A program made the position numbers and the translations under genes. A stretch of DNA of 64,000 nt, taken from assembly GCA_963932465.1 (NCBI GenBank), contig OZ010791.1, forward strand, positions 322,458,283 to 322,522,282, read 5' to 3'. Of the stretch, positions 1 through 9,580 are shown one piece after another. This DNA comes from Maratus speciosus (lineage: Eukaryota > Arthropoda > Arachnida > Araneae > Salticidae). How positions within the stretch are numbered: the first letter of the stretch is position 1; the number at the start of each line of letters is the position of its first letter. Below the pieces are notes generated by a model. It was not told the origin of the DNA, ran no database searches, and saw nothing but the letters and a program-made list of their open reading frames with translations.

Positions 1-2430
1 ATCATAAAATTTTTGAAAAAGTTGTAAATTTAAACCTTTGGGGTCTCACATGTGTATTTTAAACTATCCTTTCTAAGTGAACACCTAATTAGGTTGGAAG
101 CGTGCAATTTTACATACTTATAGCTGAACACCTCACATCAAACGACAAATGATAAAATTTTCAAAAAGTCGTATATTTAACCCTTTGGGCTCCCACATGT
201 GTATTTTAAACAATTCTTTCTAAGTGAGCCCCTATTTAGGTTGGAGGCTTGAAATTTTGCATACTTATAGCTGAACACCTCATATCAAACGACAAACTAT
301 AAAATTTCCAAAAAGTCGTACATTTAACCCTTTGGTCTCCCAGATTTGTATTTTAAACAATGCTTTCTAAGTGAGCCCTTAATTAGGTTGGAGGAGTGAA
401 ATTTTGCATACTTATAGCTGAACACCTCACATCAAACGACAAATCATGAAATTTTTGAAAAAGTTGTAAATTTAAACCTTTGGGGTCTCACATATGTATT
501 TTAAACTATCTTTTCTAAGTGAACACCTAATTAGGTTGGAAGAGTGAAATTTTACATACTTATAGCTGAACACCTCACATCAAACGACAAATGATGAAAT
601 TTTCAAAAAGTCGTATATTTAACCCTTTGGGCTCCCACATGTGTATTTTAAACAATTCTTTCTAAGTGAGCCCCTATTTAGGTTGGAGGCTTGAAATTTT
701 GCATACTTATAGCTGAACACCTCACATCAAACGACAAACTATAAATTTTTCAAAAAGTCGTACATTTAACCCTTTGGGCTCCCACATGTGTATTTTAAAC
801 AATTCTTTCTAAGTGAGCCCCTAATTAGGTTGGAGGCATGAAATTTTGCATACTTATAGCTGAACACCATCATGCGACAAATCATAAAATTTTAAAAAAG
901 TCGTACATTTAACACTTTGGGCACCCACATGCGTATTTTAAGCAATATTTTCTAACTGAGCCCCTTATTAAATTGGAGATTTGAAATTTTGCATACTTAT
1001 AACAGAACACCTGAGGCCAGGCGACAAATCATAAAATCTTGAAAAAGTCTTATGTTTAACCTTTTGAGCTAACACATATGTATTTTAAGCAATTCTTTCT
1101 AAGTGTTCTTTACCCTAATTAGGTTGGAGGCGTGAAATTTTGCATACTTATAGCTGAACACCTCAAATCAAACGACAAATCATAAAATTTTGAAAAAGTT
1201 GTACATTTAAGCCTTTGGGCTCCTACATGCGTCTTTTAAACAATTCTTTCTATGTGAGCCTCTAATTAGGTTGGAGGCGTGAAATTTTGCATACTTATAG
1301 CTGAACACCTCACATCAGACTACAAATCATAAAATTTTGAAAAAGTTGTAAATTTAACCCTTTGGTTTGGGGTCTCACATGTGTATTTTAATCTATCCTT
1401 TCTAAGTGAACCCCTAATTAGGTTGGAAGCGTGAAATTTTACATACTTATAGCTGAACACCTCACATAAAACGACAAACTATAAAATTTTTAAAAAGTCG
1501 TACATTTAACCCTTTGGTCTCCCACATTTGTATTTTAAACAATGCTTTCTAAGTGAGCCCTTAATTAGGTTGGAAGAGTGAAATTTTGCATACTTATAGC
1601 TGAACACCTCACATCAAACTACAAATCATAAAATTTTGAAAAAGTTGTAAATTTAACCCTTTGGGGTCTCACATGTGTATTTTAAACTATCCTTTCTAAG
1701 TGAACCCCTAATTAGGTTGGAAGCGTGAAATTTTACATACTTAAAGCTGAACACCTCACATCAAACGACAAATGATAAAATTTTCAAAAAGTCGTACGTT
1801 TAACCCTTTGGACTCCCACATGTGTATTTTAAACAATTCTTTCTAAGTGAGCCTTTATTTAGGTTGGAGGCCTGAAATTTTGCATACTTATAGCTGAACA
1901 TCTCACATCAAACGACAAAATATAAAATTTTCAAAAAGTCGTACATTTAATCCTTTGGGCTCCCACATTTGTATTTTAAACAATGCTTTCTAAGTGAGCC
2001 CCTAATTAGGTTGGAGGCGTGAAATTTTGCATACTTATAGCTGAATACCTCACATCCAACGACAAATCATAAAATTTTGAAAAAGTCGTACATTTAACCC
2101 TTTGGGCTCCCACATGCGTATTTTAAGCAATTCTTTCTAACTGAGCCCTTTATTAAATTGGAGATTTGAAATTTTGCATACTTATGCACAATACCTGAGG
2201 CCAGGCGACAAATCATAAAATCTTGAAAAAGTCTTGCGTTTAACCGTTTGAGCTACCACATATGTATTTTAAGCAGTTCTTTCTAAGAGAGCCCTAATTA
2301 AGTTGGAGACATGAATTTTTGCAGTATAGCTGAATACCCCAGACCGCACGACAAATCATAAACTTTTCAAAAAGTCTTATATTATTTACTCCTCCGGGCT
2401 CTAACTTGTGTATTTTAAGCAATTTTTCTA
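1..2430. repeat. 147-bp tandem satellite with higher-order structure
   Basis: About 16 head-to-tail units. The anchor word AGCTGAACACCTCA recurs near 122, 269, 416, 564, 711, 858, 1152, 1299, 1451, 1598, 1745, 1892 and 2039, with diverged anchors near 1001, 2186 and 2328. Most steps are exactly 147 bp. Units fall into types: A (GGGGTCTCAC, AACTATCC), B (GGGCTCCCACATGTG), C (CAATGCTTTC), D (TTATTAAATTGG) and E (GAGCTAAC or GAGCTACC). The order A-B-C-D-E recurs (about 475-1090 and 1660-2330), which points to expansion of multi-unit blocks. Units near 2200-2430 are more diverged, as expected at an array edge. The array continues past base 1. No reading frame runs through it. Confidence 0.93.
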
Positions 2431-2775
2431 ACCTCCGCCCTTTTCACAGGGGAGCACCTTTCGAACTTTTGCCGACACCCCATTGACCATTCTTTCATAT
2501 TATGCACCATAGCCTTACATATTTTAGTTCCACTTTTTACCGCCAAGGACGCCTACTTATCTCGGGTGCTATGGGCCCAATCTCCTCGACTAATATATCT
2601 ACGGATAGTATGTAAAACGGAGTTTCTTTCGGATAGAAGTTTGTTTAGAATAGAGTGCGCCCCTGGTTGCGAAATATGGAACTAACAGATTTTTCAAAAG
2701 GATAAAGTGTTTTGAAAGAAATATTAAACGAAACCCTCTGTGCGATCTGTGATCACACTTACCCACTTGTTAAAG
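2431..2775 (+). repeat. Non-tandem flank of the satellite, with a dispersed terminal module
   Basis: The array ends in a less AT-rich single-copy segment (about 2440-2690) with no recognisable coding. It is followed by a module at 2698-2770 (AAAGGATAAAGTGTTTTGAA, then TATTAAACGAAACC, then TGTGCGATC and ACACTTACCCACTTG). The same module, in the same orientation, occurs at 48093-48165, also downstream of a 147-bp-like unit. This suggests the tandem units belong to a dispersed element that ends in this module. Confidence 0.6.
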
Positions 2776-3499
2776 AAAGTTTTAATGCATGGAGCTTGTT
2801 CAGATCGCTATATTGCCAATGAGCTCCATAGTCTATATTTTAATTGGAAACATCCATAATTACGCATTATTTTTTAAATCGTGACATGATTGGGAAAAAC
2901 TTTGATGTGTTTTGATGTGTGGGAAATGTTTTTAGTTTTATATGTTTTGTATTGTCATTGAGCAAAATTATTGCATCCATGGTCTATATTTTAATTAATC
3001 TCAAAGGAATGAATCGCATATTGTTTAAAATCGCTGATTGCTGGGTGATATGATTTTCAACGCAAGATATATGGAAATAACTCGATGTAGCTCATCATAT
3101 AAATTGTTTTTGTTTTTCACAATCTTCCTAAAATGGTTAATCTTTTGCAGTTTTATTGGAAAAAATAAATCTCTGAAAATTAATAAAATGGTTGATTTTA
3201 ACGAAAGATTATCGGGATCCGGATGAGCTCACTTCGGAAGTGTTATACACTTAGCGCTATTATATTATTTAATAAAAGGAAATAAAAGAAAAGTTTCTCC
3301 GGCAGCTCATAAATTTTGTATAGATGAATTTAATAAATGGTTTAAAATCTCGTCACTTGATGGCAGTGTACAAACTGTAAGAATACTTTAAAGTGACATG
3401 CAAAAGTGCATAGAAAGTTTCTTGCTTTTTGTTCTCATAAAAATTAGAGGATTAGATTTTAGAATATTTAGATTTTAAAACGCTGAGGAAAGATTTGTG
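2776..3499. other. AT-rich intergenic DNA, no feature seen
   Basis: Only short reading frames without recognisable domains. No repeat shared with the rest of the window was noticed. Confidence 0.6.
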
Positions 3500-5045
3500 C
3501 ACTGCTCAAAAAAATTAGGGGAGCAAGCAAAAAAGTGAAGAGAACAGTGCAAGACAGCCATGTAAGGGCATAAAATGGATAGTACATGTGTATCAATGCG
3601 CAATACAGAAAAAAAGATGCAAAAAAATAGTAAGGGAGCTTTTATTCTTTGAAAAGATGAAAAGAACATGAAAAAATGGTTTAGGGCAACAGTCTGGTTT
3701 CATTTAAATGATAAAAAAAAGCATTGCTTAGAAATTATGCAAGATTTTAATATGGTGTGTGCTCTTTTCGAACAGCTAAGACTGCTGCACACTTGTTTTC
3801 CATGGATGCGATGAGGTTATCGATAAGATTTTGGGGACTACAGCTCCACTGCTCAAGAATTGCAATCCCCAAATCCCGGAAAGTAAAAGGAGGCCTTGGT
3901 CTCACGGCAGTGCGTCGTCTGAGTATGTCCCAAACATGCTCGATCGGATTTAGGTCAGGAGAGCATGCTGGTCATTCCGTACGCTGTATTGTTTTAGCTT
4001 CAAACATGTTTTCCACAAGACGAACTGTATAAGGTCTGGCATTATCATGCATGGAAAAAGAAATCGCTAATTGCTGCAATATAAAATACGACATGAGGTC
4101 TCAATATCTCGTCTGTATAACTTCGGGCCGTCAAAGTACCATTCCGAATGATATGCAATTCCGTACGTCCACCTATGATGATTCCAGCCCATATCATCAA
4201 CCCACCTCGTTTGTAATACGATCTTTCACAAACGAATGTGGGATTATTTCGTGTGCCTCTTTCTCTCCATGCCAAAACACATCATATGTCAATCCAGACT
4301 GAATCTGGACTCGTCAGTAAACAGAATTCGACTCCAACAACGTTGCCTCCAAACTCGATGTTCAGCTACCCAACTTCTTTGGGCCGCACGGTTGCTTGAG
4401 ATCATCGGAATACAGACCATTGGCTTACGTGCATAGAGACTACCCTGATAAAGCCTATTTCGGACTCTTTGGATGGACACCCTTCGTCCTGTGGCCAAGA
4501 ACAACTGTGTTTGCAGCAGAGTAGCATTGCCCGTTCCGTCTTGACAAGCTGTCAACAGGATATATCGGTCATCAGTTTCTGTGGTAGCACATGGCCGACC
4601 TTGCCTTTGTCGATGTCTACCATTCCATATGTCTTGGAATCGATTCCACAGCCTAGCATTGACACTTCCTGCTACCCCAACACCCCCGCTACACTTCGTT
4701 GTGTTTCCCAGGATTTGGACTGTCCCGATAACACGCCAAGCCATGGATTTCGTTAAATCACATTGTTGTGACATTTTCAAGTCACCTTTTCTCAAAACAC
4801 AAGCTGAGCAGTTGAATTTTACAACTGAGACAGTGAAACAGACGTTTCTGCAAAATCCCGATTTCTACACTTATCTCCTTTTTCTACTTTTTGACATCAT
4901 AAACTTTAATTTGCATGTGAAGTTTTCTTTATCTGTTTTCTACAACACTTTAAATTATGGATGTTTTATTTTACGTTACTTATCGGTGTAAATATTTGCG
5001 TAATTTCGTTAAAACCATGTGCTTCCCTAATTGTTTTGAGCAGTG
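3500..5045 (-). mobile_element. Tc1-like DNA transposon, full length but inactive
   Basis: Terminal inverted repeats of about 26 bp with outer word CACTGCTCAAAA: 3500-3525 and, inverted, 5020-5045. The right side is followed by TA (5046-5047), the target dinucleotide of this superfamily. On the left the expected TA reads TG, one substitution. The element is about 1.55 kb and has one transposase gene on the minus strand (see 3757-4795). Size, ends and the DD34E enzyme all fit Tc1. It cannot encode a working transposase. Confidence 0.92.
3757..4795 (-). pseudogene. Tc1 transposase (DD34E), broken by stops and frameshifts
   Basis: Read on the minus strand in three pieces. The first (4795-4289, about 168 codons from an ATG) carries the N-terminal DNA-binding region and ends at the first catalytic aspartate block ILFTDESRFSLD, followed at once by a TGA stop. 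After a frame change the second piece (about 4275-4045) has the core segment GGLMIWAGIIIGGRTELH. After another change the third piece (about 4035-3757) has the second aspartate in HDNARPYTVRL and the glutamate in SPDLNPIEHVWD, with exactly 34 residues between them. An in-frame TGA stands where tryptophan is usual just before PACSPDLNP. The family cuts and pastes DNA at TA sites in the nucleus. This copy is dead: at least two stops and two frameshifts. Confidence 0.93.
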
Positions 5046-5047
5046 TA

Positions 5048-6369
5048 TTTTAAATTGAAGTTAATTGGAGCATTTTCCCAATTTGTGACAGCTCATTGTC
5101 ATCTATTGCAGAAATTAGAACTAATTTTAAAATTACTCTATACAAAATTTATAATATGTCTGATAAAAATAAGACCTATTTTATCTTTAGATATATGATA
5201 ATTAAACAGACTTCATTAAATTGGTCGTTTTGGTGAAATTTTTTGATTTGTTTTATTTGAAAGTGCAATCTTTTACGATTTCAAATCTGTTTTAATTTTA
5301 TTCCCACGATTACTAAAAAGTGCGTTATGGTCGATTTAATAAATAGGACGTAATGGGTCAAATACTGGAAGTGGGAGTAGGATGTTCAGGAGAAATGTAA
5401 ACAATATTTCTTTGCATGATTTTCTTACATTTTTTTTTACATAAAAACACCAATAAAATGTAACTTCTAGATTAATTTTATAAATAAGAAATACTTAAAT
5501 GCGATTTCTGGGAAATGAATTTTCCCGTTATTTCCATGTCCGAAAAACTCCAATGCATAAAATGTTTCAAACATATTTCAGTGAAATTTTAACAGAATGC
5601 TTTCCACATCACTCACTATGTTCTGAAGTAGAATCTAAACTCTATTTGATAATGTAATTATTTTATATGTACCTGAATATAAAAAATAGGTATTTTTTAT
5701 ATAAAAATATGTATATTTTAATGTATTTTGAAATATTTCAATTAACTTTGAAGATATTGTAAAACTCCTAATTCAGTGCACAGGTAAGTGTAACAGTAGT
5801 ACGTAGTACAAAGGAAATTGAAATACATTTAGTTGAATTGAGTGTATGCTGTCTGACGTAAGCATGGGATTTTTCTAAAAAAAAGGCAACATCCCCCTCC
5901 CCCCCGCAATTAAAAAAACAAATTATGAAGATATTCCTAGGATTTTATGTTTTATCCTCATTCTGTATTATAATTGAACAAAAAATATGTGTACTTATTC
6001 AATATTGTACATAAAAACGCGCTCGGAGCGTCCTTAATGTATTAATGAATTAAAAATTTCGGAAGTTCTTTACTTTGTCGATTATCCCTTGTAGATTATA
6101 CACTGTAGACTGTGTCTATTCTACGTCATGAAATACTTTAAAATACATTATTTTTGACATTCTGTTTAAAGATACCTTCAGATAATGATTCAATGACAAG
6201 ATCTTGTTTAACTGTACTATTGCAAGTTACTATTATTATAGTGCTGATATTCATTATTAAAAGTATTTTCAAATTAGTAAATTTAAAATTATTGTAAAAG
6301 TTTATTCTTGCCTCTGTCTGATCGAGAAACAAGTTACATGTTCTCTTAAATTTTTCTTTCATGTTTTAC

Positions 6370-6401
<32 letters not shown>

Positions 6402-6440
6402 CCAAAAATGACTGTGTGTCCCAAAATGTGTGTCCCATAT
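5048..6440. other. AT-rich intergenic DNA with simple-sequence tracts
   Basis: No gene recognised. It holds a C-rich run near 5894-5907 and a (CATA)/(TA) tract at about 6369-6401. The short frames here are of the size chance gives in AT-rich DNA. Confidence 0.6.
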
Positions 6441-6850
6441 ATGTGTCCCAAAAATGACTGATGGGTTTTTAAAATTCAATAACTTGCAAACAGTGAAAGA
6501 TATTAAAATATTTCTTGCAGGAGGGTTATGTATGATGTCAGGAGATTATTACTGGAATTCTTGATTTTAGTTCAAATTTCAAACAATAGATGGCACTGTG
6601 AGCAATAAGTGCTCAGTCCAGACCCGATTTTTGGTACTTTGAGATCCATTCAATACATTTTAATCTCCTTTTTTTGCACGGAAGAATAAAGAGGCCGTAA
6701 AATCGAGCCTGGATTTAGCGGTTATTGCTTCTAGTGCCATCTATCGGTGCTATTTGTAACTAAAACTGAGAATCGCAGCATACAAACTCTTGAGATCTTA
6801 CATAACACTCCAGCAAGAATTTTTTTAATATCTGTCACCGTTTGCATCTA
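6441..6850. mobile_element. Palindromic MITE, eroded copy (same family as 31175-31625)
   Basis: Shares with the 31-kb copy, in order: TTTTTAAAATTCAATAA, CTTGCAGGAGGGTTATG, CAAACAATAGATGGC, CATTTTAATCTCCTTTTT, GCCATCTAT and TATCTGTCACCGTTTGCA. The left half is roughly the reverse complement of the right half. The outer ends are lost in TA-rich repeats. No coding capacity. Confidence 0.82.
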
Positions 6851-7328
6851 ATATATATAATATCTGTTTGCATCTAATATACATAATTGTTGATATCTGC
6901 CACCATTATATATATATATCCTATCTAACATATGAAAGGGATTGTAAGGCAATGGGTGAAGAGAAACGACAATTATTTCATTAATTAGTCCAGTATTATG
7001 GATGCGAATAAGATATGGAAGCGACAGAGCATGCCGTCTATATCGAGCGTTATTTTATAATAGGAATTTTTATTGAAGGTTTGTTATAACGGCTAATTGT
7101 CTAATAGTCTTTCAGAAATTTGTTATTGTTATTGAATTGCAGGGGTGGCGGACTTTTCCGCATCCGCGTGCCAAATTTGTTCAAAAATATTATTACTAAA
7201 AGGATTCATTACACTGTGTTACAATACATAAAAATAAGAACGGTCAATCAGTGTATACAATATATTAAAAAATCTTCAATTAAAATAACATACTACTCAC
7301 AGTAATAAAACACAAATATATTCCAACA

Positions 7329-7361
7329 GTTTCGAACAATAAAAAACTTGTTCATCATCAG
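7329..7361 (-). ncRNA. Hammerhead-ribozyme-like core (left arm)
   Basis: On the minus strand: CUGAUGA, one U, stem II GAACAA / UUGUUC (6 perfect pairs, loop GUUUUUUA), then GAAAC. These are the two invariant hammerhead boxes around a fully paired stem II. Just after GAAA the bases ACUGU could pair between two copies as a short stem III, with GUU as a possible NUH cleavage triplet. GGAA after it can pair with UUCC before CUGAUGA as stem I. Short-stem-III dimeric hammerheads are described in Penelope-like elements. Self-cleavage is inferred, not shown. Confidence 0.6.
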
Positions 7362-7433
7362 GGAAATGTATTCGTTTTTGAAAATTGTGTAATGTAGATA
7401 TTATAACGTGTTGGTTCCTCCTGGATGTTTCCT

Positions 7434-7465
7434 TGATGATGAACAAGTTTTTTATTGTTAGAAAC
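7434..7465 (+). ncRNA. Degenerate hammerhead-like core (right arm)
   Basis: Plus-strand counterpart of the motif in the left arm. The CUGAUGA box reads UUGAUGA, and the base before GAAA is A instead of C. Stem II is retained apart from its closing pair. Probably no longer catalytic. Confidence 0.4.
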
Positions 7466-7769
7466 TGTTGGAATATATTTGTGTTTTTTTACTGTGAGTA
7501 GTATGTTATTTTAATTGGAGATTTTTTAATATATTGTATACACTGATTAGCCGTTCTTATTTTTATTTATTGTTCAAAAATATTTACATAACCATAATTA
7601 AAAACAAATATAATAGATCAGAAAATAACGAATCAAAATTACTTTAAAAGTCGGACAAGGGTTTACTATCTGAATTTTCATGTTTTTTTTTTTTTTGCTA
7701 AAATAAAACCTCACAGTCATATAGAGACGGAAAGAAAAGTGTTTAAATGGAAAATGCCAGCTTCTTTAA

Positions 7770-8424
7770 CCCTTTATGTTTCAAAGTATGAATTCATGAA
7801 AATTTCATCTTCTAAAGCCTTTTCCAGGAATTTTCGAAACTACATTAGAAGATTTACCCAATCACTTAAGAAATTTTAGAAGGATTTCGCCAATTAAAAT
7901 TAGGACCCACCAGTGGCCGAGAGGTTCTGCTCTCGAAGCTGGTAGACGGGAGGTGCTGGGCTCGAACCCAATCGTGCCCTTCGGCAAGTCGATAATCTTT
8001 CGGAGTTTTCGTGGTTTTCTTCGAACCATTGATTTCCATGTGTATATACGGGTTAGGTTCCCTTAGAAAGACCCCCACGAAGGGCACTCCGCCCTGGGCC
8101 TATATCTCTCGAGTAGATAATTAGCCGTCAAAAATCAACCCAACACAATTAAAATTAATTAATTAAATTTGAATTTTTAGGATTTTGTGCAATATTTACA
8201 ACTCCACTCAAATCTTTTATTTAAAATATTGTTTTTAGTATTTTGTAGAATTAGGAAATGTACAAATATAATGTTCTTACAATAGAAATGTAGAAATGTT
8301 TTCGAACTGAAACATCCCCCCCCGCCCCCCCCCCAATCTTTCAACATCAAGAAAATTGAAACGAGTTATAAGTTATAAAAAGTTATTTTAATGGTACTTT
8401 AAAGTATCATCGGGGCATAAAAGG
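7770..8424. mobile_element. TTAA-flanked MITE interrupted by a SINE
   Basis: TTAA at 7766-7769 and 8425-8428. Ends CCCTTTATG... and ...GGGGCATAAAAGG. The body (GAATTCATGAAAATTT, TTAGAAGATTTA, AATCTTTTATTT, GGAAATGTACAAATATAATG, a poly-C tract, AAGTTATTTTAATGGTAC) matches the copy at 9072-9576. A 243-bp SINE sits inside. The TTAA target and CCCTTTA-type ends suggest a piggyBac-mobilised element. No transposase is present. Confidence 0.85.
7903..8145 (+). mobile_element. tRNA-derived SINE (Ser-like head), with 12-bp target duplication
   Basis: Flanked by the direct repeat CAATTAAAATTA at 7891-7902 and 8146-8157. The head GTGGCCGAGAGGTTC resembles a pol III A box of a serine-type tRNA, and GGCTCGAACCC is a B-box match about 45 bp on. 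The tail region contains GGTTAGGTTCCC, AAAGACCCCCACGAAGGGC and GATAATTAGCCGTCA. The sister MITE at 9072-9576 lacks this block. A second copy, on the other strand, lies at 59884-63460. It is non-coding and would be mobilised by a LINE. The inner promoter is inferred from the boxes. Confidence 0.9.
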
Positions 8425-8612
8425 TTAAATGGCTCTGGAATTAAATTCCAACTTATTATAATATTATCAACGGAAATTTTATTTATGTCTAATAATTTTT
8501 CCTTTTCAGTAATTATAAAATGTTATCATTTAATTAATTTTTGAGAGGATACTGAATTGGAATTCAACAGTCTACAATTAATATTATTCAGTTTCCTATC
8601 AAGATAATTTAA

Positions 8613-8796
8613 CCCTTTCAGTTGAAATGAATGAATGTCACTGAAATTTACAAAGAGATTTATTTGGAAACAAGAAAAAGCTATATTTCATATACATAAT
8701 AAACCGAAAACTTTTTTACCAAAATTCTGGTACCATTGCTGCATCTCGGAATTAAAATTAAGTGGTTTTATAAACGTACCACCGCCCTTGAAAGGG
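8613..8796. mobile_element. Short TTAA-flanked MITE (184 bp)
   Basis: TTAA at 8609-8612 and 8797-8800. Inverted ends CCCTTTCA... and ...TTGAAAGGG. The right subterminal word CCACCGCCCTTGAAAGGG is shared with 16686-16895. No coding. Confidence 0.85.
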
Positions 8797-9071
8797 TTAA
8801 ACTAATACAGCTTATGTAATTTCGTGTATTTTCTGTAATCTTACATTCCCTTGATTTAAAATTTCAATCAATGCTGTGTCGATGATATTCTTTCGCGTAC
8901 CACTTATGTCACGCATACCGCAGATTTATTACGCCTGTTATATTGCATTAAATGAGGGATTGATGACTTTATTCTGACCATAATGTGGTCACATATGCTT
9001 CATAATATGGTCAAGTAACCGTTACCTTTGAAAACGGTCGAATGACTGGGCAGTTTGCTGTAGACTTTTAA

Positions 9072-9576
9072 CCCTTTATGTACTGAATTATGAATTCATG
9101 AAAATTTTATCTTCTAAAGTGTTTTTCGTGAAATGTTTAAACTGCATTAGAAGATTTACATAATCATTTAATAAATTTTAGAAGGATTTTATAAGGATTA
9201 ATTAAATTTGAATTTATAGGGATTTTGTGCAAAATGTATAACCTCACTCAAATCTTTTATTTTAAATATTTTTCTTAGTATTTTGTATAATTAGGAAATG
9301 TACAAATATAATGTTCTTACAATAAAAATATAGAAATATTTCCGAATTAAAAAATCCCCCCCCCCCCCCCACCTAAACGCCAAGAAATCGGAAAAGATGC
9401 AAAGGCAAAAGCAATCATCCTTTTAAAAATATTTTTGTTTTGTGTAGCTTTGGAACAAGATAAAGCAATGCATCTATAACTCATTCTAAACTGTATTAAA
9501 ACTAATCGATGTATTAAATAAATTTCAGAACAAGTTATTTTAATGGTACCTATAAGAACCATTAGTAGATAAAGGG
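9072..9576. mobile_element. TTAA-flanked MITE, copy without the SINE
   Basis: TTAA at 9068-9071 and 9577-9580. Ends CCCTTTATG... and ...GATAAAGGG. Same body as 7770-8424 but with no SINE at the equivalent point (near 9183-9200), so it shows the pre-insertion state. Contains a poly-C tract at about 9356-9370. Confidence 0.85.
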
Positions 9577-9580
9577 TTAA

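Larger units (their letters stand above)
7177..7584. mobile_element. Foldback element with hammerhead-like arms, probably Penelope-derived
   Basis: Two arms of about 135 bp (about 7231-7361 and 7434-7567) are near-perfect reverse complements around a 70-bp centre. The whole is bracketed by a 15-bp direct repeat, TTGTTCAAAAATATT, at 7177-7191 and 7570-7584, which looks like a target duplication. Each arm contains a hammerhead-like core (separate entries). Penelope-like retroelements are known to carry hammerhead motifs in their terminal repeats and to end in inverted or direct repeats, so a deletion derivative of such an element is the best reading. No RT or endonuclease coding remains. Confidence 0.65.

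Noticed and set aside
1..2430. CRISPR-like regular repeats
   Set aside because: Units are contiguous 147-bp repeats with no spacers, in a eukaryotic context.
4051..4991. Plus-strand frames of 66-136 codons over the Tc1 element
   Set aside because: Antisense shadows of the transposase on the minus strand.
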